A DNA stretch of 13,739 nucleotides, taken from the NCBI GenBank assembly GCA_025201865.1, contig MU602982.1, positions 5,047 to 18,785 on the forward strand, written 5' to 3'. The position numbers were made by a program, and so were the translations under genes. The DNA comes from Ramicandelaber brevisporus. Its lineage: Eukaryota > Kickxellomycota > Ramicandelaberales > Ramicandelaberaceae. How positions within the stretch are numbered: position 1 is the first letter of the stretch; the number at the start of each line of letters is the position of its first letter. Of the stretch, positions 6,652-13,739 are shown one piece after another. The notes beneath the pieces are model-generated. The model did no database searches. It saw nothing but the letters and a program-made list of their open reading frames with translations, and had not been told where the DNA came from.

Positions 6652-9258
6652 ATGACACCAGCTTCCACCAAAGGATGGTCTGCGATCTTTGCTGCTGCGT
6701 CTAACGTCTCCGATGAGCAGCTTCTATCAGCAACAAACTCGACTGTGCAGCTTCTTCAGCTCTTTTACCGCTCAGGACCGAAAAATGACACAGGCGCGTT
6801 ACAACAAGCAGTTGATCTACACGCAAAGCTACTAGAGCGTGTTCGTGATGCTCCAAATGACGTGAAAGCATCATCTAGTGGAATCAATGACGACTTTGGC
6901 GACGAATACGATGAGTTTGACGAGCTGGATGGTGCTTATTCCTCTAGTGCATTGACATCTCAGCAAACACGTTCTCCGCGCGATCATTTGGATGCTAGTA
7001 GATTGGGCTCACCATCAGGCATCATTGAGCTTTACAGCGTATTGACCGCAGCCTCGTTTTCAGCAGTGTCGGGCGTCATTGCTCGTATTATCGAGCTGAC
7101 ATTTGCAGCACTTCCATCATTTGAAGACAAGTGGCTCCAGTTTGCTGAAGACTTTGGTGCATTCCGTCAACTGTGCTCAGTGGCATCGTCCGAGTCAACA
7201 TCTCCTGTTCAGCGTAACAAGAACGCAATGGACACTCTTGGGCTGTTGTCTGAAACTGCCCGCACAACTGCCAATATCCTCGCACTGTCTCCGCGCATCT
7301 GTCAACTTTTGGCGGGTTCAAATGGCTTCTTTGATATTGTTAATGGACTTCACGATAAAGGTATATCTAGTCTGCATGCAGCCTCTGATGGATCGCGAGA
7401 GGCTGGACAAGCTCAATTTGATGCTAGGTGGCATCTCACTTCTGTGTTTGGTCTGTTGGTGGCAGGTACACTTGCCGGCAGCAATGGCCCATACACTGAT
7501 GGATGGTGGAAGAAGGCGGCTGTTATTGAGCGGCTCGATATTATTCGCCATTCCGGCAGTGCAAAGAATCAAAGCAGTAACATCAGCAATCAGTCAAAGA
7601 GCACTGCTGATGCGTCGATTGAGCACCTGGCTTCTTCGCTGGACAGTATGGCGCTGCTTCTGGATTATTCTGGACAACAAGAATCACTTTTGCCGCTGGT
7701 AAACACCCCCATTCTCTTTGATGCAGATCTCAGATTTGATTTGGCCAGTTTTATTAGACATGCCTGCGAGTGTAATGTGTTTGGAGCACTCAATGATGAT
7801 GTCAGTGTCAAGCTCTTTGCATTGGATCAGATTCGTGACATGTGCTCAGTTGCCAGTCTTCAAGCAGCCGCTGGCTCCATCAGCGGCATCCCTGTTGTCC
7901 AGTCCACAGCATCCTCTGCGTCATCCCCGGCCAGCTCCAGTGCCACATTAGGCTCTGGCGATGGATTCACAGCATCGGAGCAGATCACAGCCAATGTATC
8001 TCAGATTCAGGAGCTGTTCCCTGATTTGAGTGATGACTTTGTGAAGTTGTGCTTGCGTGAATATCAAGACAATCCTGAACTGGTCACAATGGCCCTGTTG
8101 GAAGATGCTCTCCCGCCAAAAATCGCCGCACTGGACAGAAAGTCATACAAGGAACCATCCATCGTCAAGCAGCCGCAATCACAGCCACAGAAACAACCAC
8201 AGAAACAAGAACAAGCACAGCAACCAAGCTCTGGCGACGCTGTCAAGGACTTTGTTTCCGAACGCCACAACATTTACGATGGAGATGAGTTTGATGTCAT
8301 GTCTGGTGCTAAGATTGATTCATCTCGAGTGCACAAGGGCAAGAAGAGCTATGCCAATGCCATGAAGGAATCTGTGGACAAGAGCCTCATTATGAACCAA
8401 GTCAGCCGCCAGGAGCGTGAGGCTGAAGCTATTGAGCGAGAGGTGGCTCGCAGATTTGGTGGTGCCAGCGACGCAGCGGATGTGCCTCGTACCGGCGGTG
8501 CTCAGTACACTATTACTCGAATGGCGTCCATTGATGCAGTAGCTGGCAACACCAGCAACATGTACGATGATGAATATGATGACACATATGATGATGAGCA
8601 CAGGATGCAGCTGGATGCACCTTCAATTGATGATTTGCGGACCGGCAAAACACCAGCTGAAGAGGATGATGCTGCTGAATCTCGTGAATCATCTTCACAG
8701 AGATCCAAGCAGTCCAAGAAGCAACCTGTTGGCGTTGCTGGTGCTGGTGGCTTGTCAGCTGCCGTTGAGCGTCAACTCATTGCAGCATTCAACAAGGATC
8801 ACTCCATATTCTCAAGAGCAGCCGCCACTCGCCGCTCCAAACCTCGCGTTGACCTGCGGCAATCGACTGGACTCGACGACAACCAGATTGAGGGATGGGG
8901 TATCGAGTTCAAACGCAACCCACATCGTGAGCAATTGCTTGCGATGGGAACCGGCGGCGGTCCAATGCCGGCCAGCAATCCGAACCGCTCTGCCCGCGGT
9001 GAAGAAAGCACTGGAATTCAGAGAACACGCTGGAGCAAGGGTGCAAATGACGATGACCATGACGATGGTGATGATGATGACAACAATGACGATGATAGCG
9101 ATGAAAAAGATACTAACTGCCGGGGGCCAGCCACATCTGAGCACAATGGTCGGCGCGTCATGGAGCCCAGCCGAGTAAACTTCCGTGGTCGTGGCGGACA
9201 TCGAGGCAGAGGACGAGGTGGTAGCCGTGGAGGCGGTGGCAAGAATAAATCGTCTTAA
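6652..9258 (+). CDS. ASCC2: ASCC2/Cue3 orthologue, CUE-domain subunit of the ribosome-splitting ASC-1 complex
   Basis: An 868-residue orthologue of human ASCC2 (757 residues) and yeast Cue3. ASCC2 binds K63-linked ubiquitin through its CUE domain and works with the ASCC3/Slh1 helicase and TRIP4/Rqt4 to split collided ribosomes. In mammals it also acts in alkylation repair. A helical N-terminal half (1-430) should bind ASCC3. The CUE domain is at about 444-492, with L-F-P at 455-457 and the di-leucine at 482-483. Diagnostic family motifs follow: R-H-N-I-Y-D-G-D-E-F-D-V (538-549), S-R-V-H-K-G-K (558-564) and Y-D-D-E-Y-D-D-T-Y-D (638-647). A Gln/Pro/Lys linker lies near 508-527 and an acidic Asp run near 800-820. 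The C-terminus (844-863) is an R-G-G tail, absent from human ASCC2. Start choice: 6652 is the first ATG after the CT-rich leader, although its context is weak (T at -3). The open frame back to 6403 would add a low-complexity hydrophobic stretch unlike a cytosolic protein. About 60-70 N-terminal residues of the human protein have no counterpart. Confidence 0.92.
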   Translation: MTPASTKGWSAIFAAASNVSDEQLLSATNSTVQLLQLFYRSGPKNDTGALQQAVDLHAKLLERVRDAPNDVKASSSGINDDFGDEYDEFDELDGAYSSSALTSQQTRSPRDHLDASRLGSPSGIIELYSVLTAASFSAVSGVIARIIELTFAALPSFEDKWLQFAEDFGAFRQLCSVASSESTSPVQRNKNAMDTLGLLSETARTTANILALSPRICQLLAGSNGFFDIVNGLHDKGISSLHAASDGSREAGQAQFDARWHLTSVFGLLVAGTLAGSNGPYTDGWWKKAAVIERLDIIRHSGSAKNQSSNISNQSKSTADASIEHLASSLDSMALLLDYSGQQESLLPLVNTPILFDADLRFDLASFIRHACECNVFGALNDDVSVKLFALDQIRDMCSVASLQAAAGSISGIPVVQSTASSASSPASSSATLGSGDGFTASEQITANVSQIQELFPDLSDDFVKLCLREYQDNPELVTMALLEDALPPKIAALDRKSYKEPSIVKQPQSQPQKQPQKQEQAQQPSSGDAVKDFVSERHNIYDGDEFDVMSGAKIDSSRVHKGKKSYANAMKESVDKSLIMNQVSRQEREAEAIEREVARRFGGASDAADVPRTGGAQYTITRMASIDAVAGNTSNMYDDEYDDTYDDEHRMQLDAPSIDDLRTGKTPAEEDDAAESRESSSQRSKQSKKQPVGVAGAGGLSAAVERQLIAAFNKDHSIFSRAAATRRSKPRVDLRQSTGLDDNQIEGWGIEFKRNPHREQLLAMGTGGGPMPASNPNRSARGEESTGIQRTRWSKGANDDDHDDGDDDDNNDDDSDEKDTNCRGPATSEHNGRRVMEPSRVNFRGRGGHRGRGRGGSRGGGGKNKSS

Positions 9259-9300
9259 TGAGTAACACTTTTAAACATGTATATGAAAGTATGAATTAAC

Positions 9301-9345
9301 AGATGGATAGATGAAAGAATGGATGAATAGATGGAGGAATGAGTA
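9301..9345. repeat. Degenerate GATG/GAAT tetranucleotide tract
   Basis: Imperfect tandem units such as GATGGATAGATGAAAGAATGGATG follow the ASCC2 stop. Read on the other strand they are CATCCAT-type units, the same motif family seen at 6291-6300, 6413-6431 and 9741-9762. Confidence 0.65.
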
Positions 9346-9634
9346 AACGGCTAAACAGTTTAAGCGTACGCAACAGGTGCGCAGCAAATCGATGTTAATT
9401 TTGATCCTTTTTCTGTGCGGAGATTTTAACTGGTCGCAGCATTCACGTGTTTGTGACCATTTGTTTCCAGCCGAATTCTTCCTCTTCGTCCTCGTCCAAC
9501 CATTCGACGGCCCAATGTACGAAAAAGCCGATGCTGGCACACTTGTCGATATCAGCTGTGCGTGTCAGCCGCTCTCCGCTTGTTTTTCTTCCACGCTGAT
9601 CTGCGAGTCTGCCTCTCTCGCTTTCTTTTCACTG

Positions 9635-9681
9635 TTCCTTCTTCCTTCTTCTTCCTCTTCTTCCTCATCTTCCTACCCTTC
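9635..9681 (+). promoter_or_regulatory. Pyrimidine-rich tract upstream of the acyl-CoA synthetase
   Basis: A run of TTCC/CTTC units with only two purines, 80-130 bases upstream of the ATG at 9764. It resembles the tracts before ASCC2 and the membrane-protein gene, so a CT element is a repeated feature of plus-strand leaders here. A promoter role is inferred. Confidence 0.4.
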
Positions 9682-9763
9682 TGCTACTCATACACCTCTC
9701 ACTTTTGCTGTTGTTATTACTGTTGTTGTTTTGTTCATTATCCATCCATCGATCCATCCATAA

Positions 9764-11836
9764 ATGCCAGCCGAGAATCTGTTTTCATTCGAGGTGCCAA
9801 GCGCACAGTCCGTTCCAGGCGAGGGCAAGCCACGCATGCATATCTGGCACAAGTTCAACCCCGACACCCCTCTCGCGCTGCCTGGCAACATCTCCAACCT
9901 CCACGATGTCTTCCTTGCCGGCAAAGCCGCATCCAAATCCGGCAACTTCCTCGGCAAGCGCCTTGTCGTCAATGCTGCCACTGGCGAGCTGTCTCCAAAC
10001 TACACTTGGTTCTCTTACGAGCAGTGCTACGAGCGTTTCCGCAACCTGGGCAGTGGATTGAAGAAGCTTGGATTGCAGTTCGGCGACTCGCTTGGCTTCT
10101 ACAGCAAGAACAACATTGAGTGCTACTTGGCGCGTGAGACTTGCAACATGTACGGCTTCGTGATGGTACCGCTGTACGACACGCTTGGCCCGGAGGCCGT
10201 TGAGCACATTGTTGGCGAGGCAGAGGTGCGCAATGTGTTCACGACATCCGACAAGTTTGCGGGTCTGGTGGCTATCAATGCCAAGATCCCAGCGGTCAAG
10301 CGCATTGTGCTGATGGACAACAACGAGACGGGCATTGTGACTGAGGCCGATCTCGCAGCAGCTGCGGCGGCGGGTATCCAGGTTCTGGACATGAGTGCCA
10401 TCGAGGCACTGGGTGGCTCTGGCCGCATTGAGAAGCCAGACCGCGCGCCAACTGCTCAGGATCTCGCATTGCTGTGCTACACCAGCGGAAGTGTTGGCAA
10501 TCCCAAGGGTGCGCTGATCAAGGTTGGCAACTTCCTCGGCTACCTGGCTAGTGCCAATATGCTGTGCTCAACTGGTCGTCTCTACAATACTACGTCCGAG
10601 GACCGCACTCTTGCCTATCTGCCGCTCGCTCACATTATGGAACAGGGTCTGTCGTACCTCTCCATCTACAAGGGTGCGTCCATGGGTGTGTACTGCGGTG
10701 ACACCACGCGTATTCTTGAGGATCTCGCTGCACTCAAGCCAACCGTGTTCATTGGCGTGCCAAGAATCTTTGCGCGCATTTATGACCGCGTGTGGGGCAC
10801 TGTTCGCGCAAAGGGTGGACTCGCGCTGCGCATGTTCGAGCACGCCTATGAGACCAAGAAGGCTGCTCTGCACACCACCGGCGAAACCAGACACTGGCTG
10901 TGGGACCGCTTGGTGTTCAAGACAATTCGCAACTTGCTTGGCGGCAGCATTCGTTTCCTGCTGTCGGGCAGTGCTCCGCTCAGCTTGGAAGTCCTCGATT
11001 TCCTGCGCATCACCACCGGCGCCGATGTCGTTGTTGAGGGCTACGGTATGACTGAGACCAGCTGCAGCGCATCCGTTTCGCAGGCTGGTGATGTGGAGGC
11101 TGGTCACGTTGGTGCGCCAATGCCAGGTCTCGAGATGAAGCTGATCGACATTCCCGAGATGAACTACTTCTCCACTGACAAGCCATATCCCCGTGGCGAG
11201 ATTTGCATGCGCGGTCCAAACATCTTCAGCGGATACTACAGAAACGCTGAGAAGACCGCTGAGGCGCTCGACAAGGACGGCTGGCTGCACACTGGCGATG
11301 TCGGCATGTGGGACAACAAGGGCCGTCTGCGTATCATTGATCGAGTCAAGAACCTGCTCAAGCTGTCTCAGGGTGAGTATGTTGCTCCAGAGCGTCTCGA
11401 GAACATTTACTTTACCCATCCAGTTGTTGCTCAGTCGTTTGTGTACGGCGATTCGTACCAGTCATTCCTGGTCGGCATCGTTGTGCCAGACGAAGAAGCA
11501 CTGCGTGCATTTGTTGCCGAGAAGATTCCAGCCCTCAAGAGCGCCGCCGCCAAGATGTCATTCCAGCAGCTGTGCGAGAGCGCGCAGGTGCGGACCACTC
11601 TTGTCAAGGACTTGGATGAGCTGCGTGTCAAGAAGGGCTTGATGGGCTTTGAGTCTCTCAAGGACATTCATCTGGCGGCTGATCCGTTCTCGCCAGAGAA
11701 TGGCATCTTGACTCCAACGCTCAAGCTGAAGCGTAATGTTGCTCGCGATGTGTACAAGAAGGAGATTGACGCAATGTACGCAGCCACGATTGCTAGAGCC
11801 AACGCTGGCCAGAATGGACCAAAGGCCAAACTATAA
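9764..11836 (+). CDS. ACSL: Long-chain acyl-CoA synthetase with C-terminal PTS1-like AKL
   Basis: A 690-residue enzyme of the ANL superfamily that joins a long-chain fatty acid to CoA using ATP, giving acyl-CoA, AMP and pyrophosphate. Motifs in order: the ATP/AMP P-loop Y-T-S-G-S-V-G-N-P-K-G (239-249), Y-L-P-L-A-H (285-290), G-Y-G-M-T-E-T-S (426-433), H-T-G-D (509-512), the hinge region R-I-I-D-R-V-K-N (523-530) running into the long-chain signature L-S-Q-G-E-Y-V-A-P-E (534-543), and the A10 catalytic-lysine segment T-P-T-L-K-L-K-R (650-657). Length and motifs fit ACSL/Faa/LACS rather than the shorter bacterial FadD. The start is fixed: TAA sits immediately before the ATG, in frame. There is no N-terminal membrane anchor like that of mammalian ACSL1. 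The last residues are G-P-K-A-K-L; A-K-L fits the peroxisomal PTS1 pattern, with Lys at -4 as support, suggesting fatty-acid activation for peroxisomal beta-oxidation. The coding sequence is more GC-rich than the membrane protein, which may reflect high expression. No introns. Confidence 0.95.
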   Translation: MPAENLFSFEVPSAQSVPGEGKPRMHIWHKFNPDTPLALPGNISNLHDVFLAGKAASKSGNFLGKRLVVNAATGELSPNYTWFSYEQCYERFRNLGSGLKKLGLQFGDSLGFYSKNNIECYLARETCNMYGFVMVPLYDTLGPEAVEHIVGEAEVRNVFTTSDKFAGLVAINAKIPAVKRIVLMDNNETGIVTEADLAAAAAAGIQVLDMSAIEALGGSGRIEKPDRAPTAQDLALLCYTSGSVGNPKGALIKVGNFLGYLASANMLCSTGRLYNTTSEDRTLAYLPLAHIMEQGLSYLSIYKGASMGVYCGDTTRILEDLAALKPTVFIGVPRIFARIYDRVWGTVRAKGGLALRMFEHAYETKKAALHTTGETRHWLWDRLVFKTIRNLLGGSIRFLLSGSAPLSLEVLDFLRITTGADVVVEGYGMTETSCSASVSQAGDVEAGHVGAPMPGLEMKLIDIPEMNYFSTDKPYPRGEICMRGPNIFSGYYRNAEKTAEALDKDGWLHTGDVGMWDNKGRLRIIDRVKNLLKLSQGEYVAPERLENIYFTHPVVAQSFVYGDSYQSFLVGIVVPDEEALRAFVAEKIPALKSAAAKMSFQQLCESAQVRTTLVKDLDELRVKKGLMGFESLKDIHLAADPFSPENGILTPTLKLKRNVARDVYKKEIDAMYAATIARANAGQNGPKAKL

Positions 11837-11848
11837 TCAAAAAGAAAG

Positions 11849-11854
11849 AATAAA
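11849..11854 (+). terminator. Poly(A) signal AATAAA of the acyl-CoA synthetase gene
   Basis: A canonical AATAAA begins 13 bases after the TAA stop, followed within 30 bases by a TTTTTT run (11873-11878). The pairing of AATAAA with a downstream T-rich element is a typical 3'-end signal and implies a very short 3' UTR. Confidence 0.55.
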
Positions 11855-12069
11855 ATTACGGGTGGACGGCCGTTTTTTCTATTTATCTAAGCGCTTCCCC
11901 TTATTTATCTTATTCAACTCATATTCAAATCAAACGCGCCGAATATTTAAATAAGCCATATCGTCACATCATAACCGGCGATAGCTCCCCAGATACTGCG
12001 TCTACAGCAGCTCCGTGCATGACTATGTGTTCTCCCAGTAACCACACTGCTCAAATAGAGTTGATACAC

Positions 12070-12099
12070 GGTGTGTAGTTGGTAGTGCCATTACACACC
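12070..12099. repeat. Imperfect inverted repeat / hairpin
   Basis: GGTGTGTA (12070-12077) pairs perfectly with TACACACC (12092-12099). Inside it, TGGT (12080-12083) can pair with GCCA (12087-12090), with one G-U pair and a 3-base loop. The whole folds into a 30-base stem-loop with a small internal bulge. It could be a 3'-end structure or a chance inverted repeat. Confidence 0.4.
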
Positions 12100-12214
12100 T
12101 CGTTCCGCGGTGTCTGCATATCGTACACAAGGTAGTTCGGAGTGAATACACCCGACTCGCCACGCTTTACCGCTCTCGCTTTCATTCGCTTGATGCAGTG
12201 AATGATAAAGTTGT

Positions 12215-12226
12215 AAAAAAAAAAAA
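12215..12226. repeat. A12 homopolymer run
   Basis: Twelve consecutive A on the plus strand, 47 bases beyond the stop of the minus-strand transposase-like gene. On the sense strand of that gene it reads T12, so it is not a retrotransposed poly(A) tail of that gene. Confidence 0.8.
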
Positions 12227-12272
12227 CAGTGCGGCTGAATAGAAGAGGCAAATGCTAATGGCAGAAAAAATG

Positions 12273-13739
12273 TTAATGACAGCGATGGTGTGGAGGACGG
12301 GTATGTGGCTTAATCAATTCCGGAAACACAACCAGCAATCCACCCTCGTATAGAGCTCCAGCTGGACAGTATATACGCGACTTGAGGATGATCTGCGTCG
12401 TGTTGGTAGGACGAACGTAGCTCGGAACAATGGGAGTGGTGGAAGTAAAGTCAACGGCTCTGCCCATGATGCGGCGAAGTTGTGTCTGGGCGATGTGCTG
12501 GCGATTGGTGACATGCTCGAACAATTGCATCTCGACAGTGTTGCTGTGTTTGTCTGCGGCACACCGGATGCTGCCAACGCTGTACCGCTTGGTGCGAGGA
12601 TCCCGGTAGTAGCACATGTTGAGCTGCCGTGGTGTGGCGTCGCTCTTTGGGAGAACGACACCGTTAACCACGTCGCGCTGCGCATCTTTAGAATCGACCT
12701 CGCACACTTGACCCAGAATTGCACTGCTACCAGGGAGAAGCTCACGGAGGACAAGCTGCAACGATCTCTGTCGCATCTCAATCGCGAGAAGTTCGTGGGC
12801 AACATTGCGCTTGGCCATGTTGAAGTGCTTGTCTTTCGCAAATACAGCCTCAAAAGACCGGTTGGATGCAGATGCTGCGGGCATGGATGAGAGCGTATCC
12901 CGGAAATAATGGAGAAGCTGATGACGGATGCTGTTTTCGTTTTGACCAGCCTTGAAGAGCACCGACAGCCCCCGAACCAAATGGTACGACAGCTCGAGCG
13001 CAAGGTTAATGTTGGAAGACTGCACGGGGTGGACGTGGGCAAGTGTGACGATGGCTGCGCAGAGGACAAGCACGTCGAGATGCTTCTCTTTGTGGTGGGC
13101 AGTTATTGAGCCATACTCAGCACACACAGCAGCAAGCAACGGCCCGGACATCAATTTGGATCGCATGTCGCCGTTAATGTGTGCACAGTCGCTTTGCACA
13201 AATGACCGCAGCTGCGTGTTGCTTACTGTTTGGAGCTGCATCGATTCCAAGCGCTGCACTATCTTGGGCCGCTTGTTCTTGACTGTGTTTGCTGCTGCGT
13301 CGTACACCTGCTTGCACAGATTGATGTCGATCACGTGCAGTGTATCGTTGGTGATGCTGGAGAAGTTCAGATGTTCCAACTGTCCCATGATGCCGGCGTG
13401 ATGAGCACCAGCGCGATTCTTTGGCTCATCGTCGCGCTGATTGGGAGCAAAACAGGCTAGATGATCGAGGCGACAGCGGACACCGCCGAACTTCAATTCA
13501 GCCAGGTCTACTTTTTTCTTCCCAGGAAAGTCTGGGATGAACCAAGTAGTGCGGCGATTGCATTCCATATGCTTATGCACGCAGCTGTGAGGGTAAACAT
13601 TTTGCATTGCCTTTATGCGATTCTCCACACCTACGCATGTGAGGCAAGAGTGTGTCGAGCTGGTATGATGACTTACACCAAGAATGGTTGACAATGCAGG
13701 TCGGTCCCCGGCAAGACGATCCACTCTGCACTTCACTAA
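12273..13739 (-). CDS. Tnp2/DUF4218-type transposase-like protein, 5' end beyond the window
   Basis: An open frame of 488 codons ends at TAA (12275-12273) and is still open at the right edge; the only start near the edge is GTG, so the N-terminus is missing. Positions count from the second visible codon. The order of features resembles transposases of the CACTA/KDZ-like group with a Tnp2 core and DUF4218 region: C-L-T-C (31-34) with further Cys/His to about 58 and R-R-T-T-W-F-I-P (61-68), recalling the C-x2-C...R-R-F-L-P element; G-I-M-G (115-118), then D-T-L-H-V-I-D (131-137), like the D-x-x-H segment; a helical stretch (195-265); and S-I-R-H-Q-L-L-H-Y with S-F-E (269-295), like the V-H-x-L-L-H ... 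F-E part of DUF4218. The segment after 340 is unassigned. The long frame without stops suggests recent activity or domestication. No terminal inverted repeat is visible. Family assignment comes from motif order and is moderate; an unrelated lineage-specific protein is the alternative. Confidence 0.55.
   Translation of the reverse strand, partial: LVKCRVDRLAGDRPALSTILGVSHHTSSTHSCLTCVGVENRIKAMQNVYPHSCVHKHMECNRRTTWFIPDFPGKKKVDLAELKFGGVRCRLDHLACFAPNQRDDEPKNRAGAHHAGIMGQLEHLNFSSITNDTLHVIDINLCKQVYDAAANTVKNKRPKIVQRLESMQLQTVSNTQLRSFVQSDCAHINGDMRSKLMSGPLLAAVCAEYGSITAHHKEKHLDVLVLCAAIVTLAHVHPVQSSNINLALELSYHLVRGLSVLFKAGQNENSIRHQLLHYFRDTLSSMPAASASNRSFEAVFAKDKHFNMAKRNVAHELLAIEMRQRSLQLVLRELLPGSSAILGQVCEVDSKDAQRDVVNGVVLPKSDATPRQLNMCYYRDPRTKRYSVGSIRCAADKHSNTVEMQLFEHVTNRQHIAQTQLRRIMGRAVDFTSTTPIVPSYVRPTNTTQIILKSRIYCPAGALYEGGLLVVFPELIKPHTRPPHHRCH

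Larger units (their letters stand above)
9259..9763. promoter_or_regulatory. Spacer: ASCC2 3' end and acyl-CoA synthetase promoter
   Basis: The 505 bases between two same-strand genes. The left part holds a degenerate GATG/GAAT tetranucleotide stretch (9301-9345). The right part is pyrimidine-rich (9621-9681), then GTTGTT-rich, and ends in TCCATCC units directly before the ATG. An open frame (ATG 9389 to TAA 9761-9763) runs in frame with the synthetase and stops at the base before its ATG. It is Ser/Phe/Leu-rich from the CT tract and I do not treat it as a gene. No RNA gene is visible. Confidence 0.55.
11837..12272. other. Convergent intergenic spacer, no gene seen
   Basis: The 436 bases between the 3' ends of the synthetase (+) and the transposase-like gene (-). 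It contains the AATAAA box, an 8-base palindrome ACGGCCGT (11866-11873), an imperfect hairpin (12070-12099) and a run of 12 A (12215-12226). A 66-codon open frame at 12051-12251 (-) lies downstream of two stops (TAA 12275-12273, TAG 12257-12255) in the same frame as the transposase-like gene. It starts only with TTG and resembles nothing I know. No tRNA is visible. Confidence 0.5.

Noticed and set aside
9761-9763. TAA read as a sense codon, fusing the upstream frame to the synthetase
   Set aside because: Other genes in the window end with TAA or TAG in the expected place and no gene has an internal TAA, so the standard code fits.
10568-11419. 283-codon minus-strand frame inside the synthetase
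   Set aside because: Antisense of a strongly conserved enzyme; long because of GC-rich codon use. Its sequence resembles no family.
11866-11878. Bacterial-type intrinsic terminator (ACGGCCGT plus T-run)
   Set aside because: The palindrome is only 8 bases with no loop. The window is eukaryotic, and the T-run is better seen as part of the poly(A) region.
12051-12251. 66-codon minus-strand frame downstream of the transposase-like stop
   Set aside because: TTG start only, separated by TAA and TAG, with no recognisable motif. It could be a decayed tail of the element but cannot be supported.
1-13739. tRNA, rRNA, CRISPR, IS ends or attachment sites
   Set aside because: No cloverleaf with T-loop consensus, no regularly spaced repeats, and no paired terminal inverted repeats could be found by eye.

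Overview
This is nuclear DNA from a eukaryote. The evidence is a family set with no bacterial counterpart (importin-7/8 beta-karyopherin, ASCC2/Cue3, eukaryotic-type long-chain acyl-CoA synthetase), long simple-sequence and pyrimidine-rich leaders, an AATAAA box, and no Shine-Dalgarno sites or operons. The four complete genes read through about 10 kb of coding sequence with no intron inside the coding parts. Together with the opisthokont-like ASCC2 motifs, the RGG tail on ASCC2 and a tnp2/DUF4218-like transposase relative, this fits an intron-poor unicellular opisthokont, perhaps an early-diverging (zoosporic) fungus. That placement is inference and could be wrong.

Layout from left to right: (1) a possible first exon of a minus-strand gene cut by the left edge (1-56); (2) a divergent upstream region with CT tracts and a candidate 5' UTR intron; (3) an unrecognised multi-pass membrane protein with a charged coiled coil (978-2591, +); (4) a convergent importin-7/8 (Nmd5/Sxm1-type) nuclear import receptor (2842-5994, -); (5) a 657-bp divergent promoter region holding (AGC)6, (TCCG)5 and a long CT tract; (6) an ASCC2 orthologue (6652-9258, +), a ubiquitin-binding subunit of the complex that splits collided ribosomes; (7) a 505-bp spacer; (8) a long-chain acyl-CoA synthetase ending in A-K-L, a likely peroxisomal PTS1 (9764-11836, +); (9) a 436-bp convergent spacer; (10) a minus-strand gene running off the right edge (12273-13739) that resembles a Tnp2/DUF4218-type transposase.

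The genes do not form one pathway. They look like ordinary housekeeping loci in alternating orientation, beside one lineage-specific membrane protein and one probable transposon-derived gene. The divergent importin/ASCC2 pair shares one upstream region and both families touch ribosome biology, but nothing in the sequence proves co-regulation. I find no convincing new multi-gene system. The points most worth checking are the PTS1 on the acyl-CoA synthetase, the orphan membrane protein, the intact transposase-like frame at the right end, and the pyrimidine-rich leaders that keep frames open upstream of true starts.
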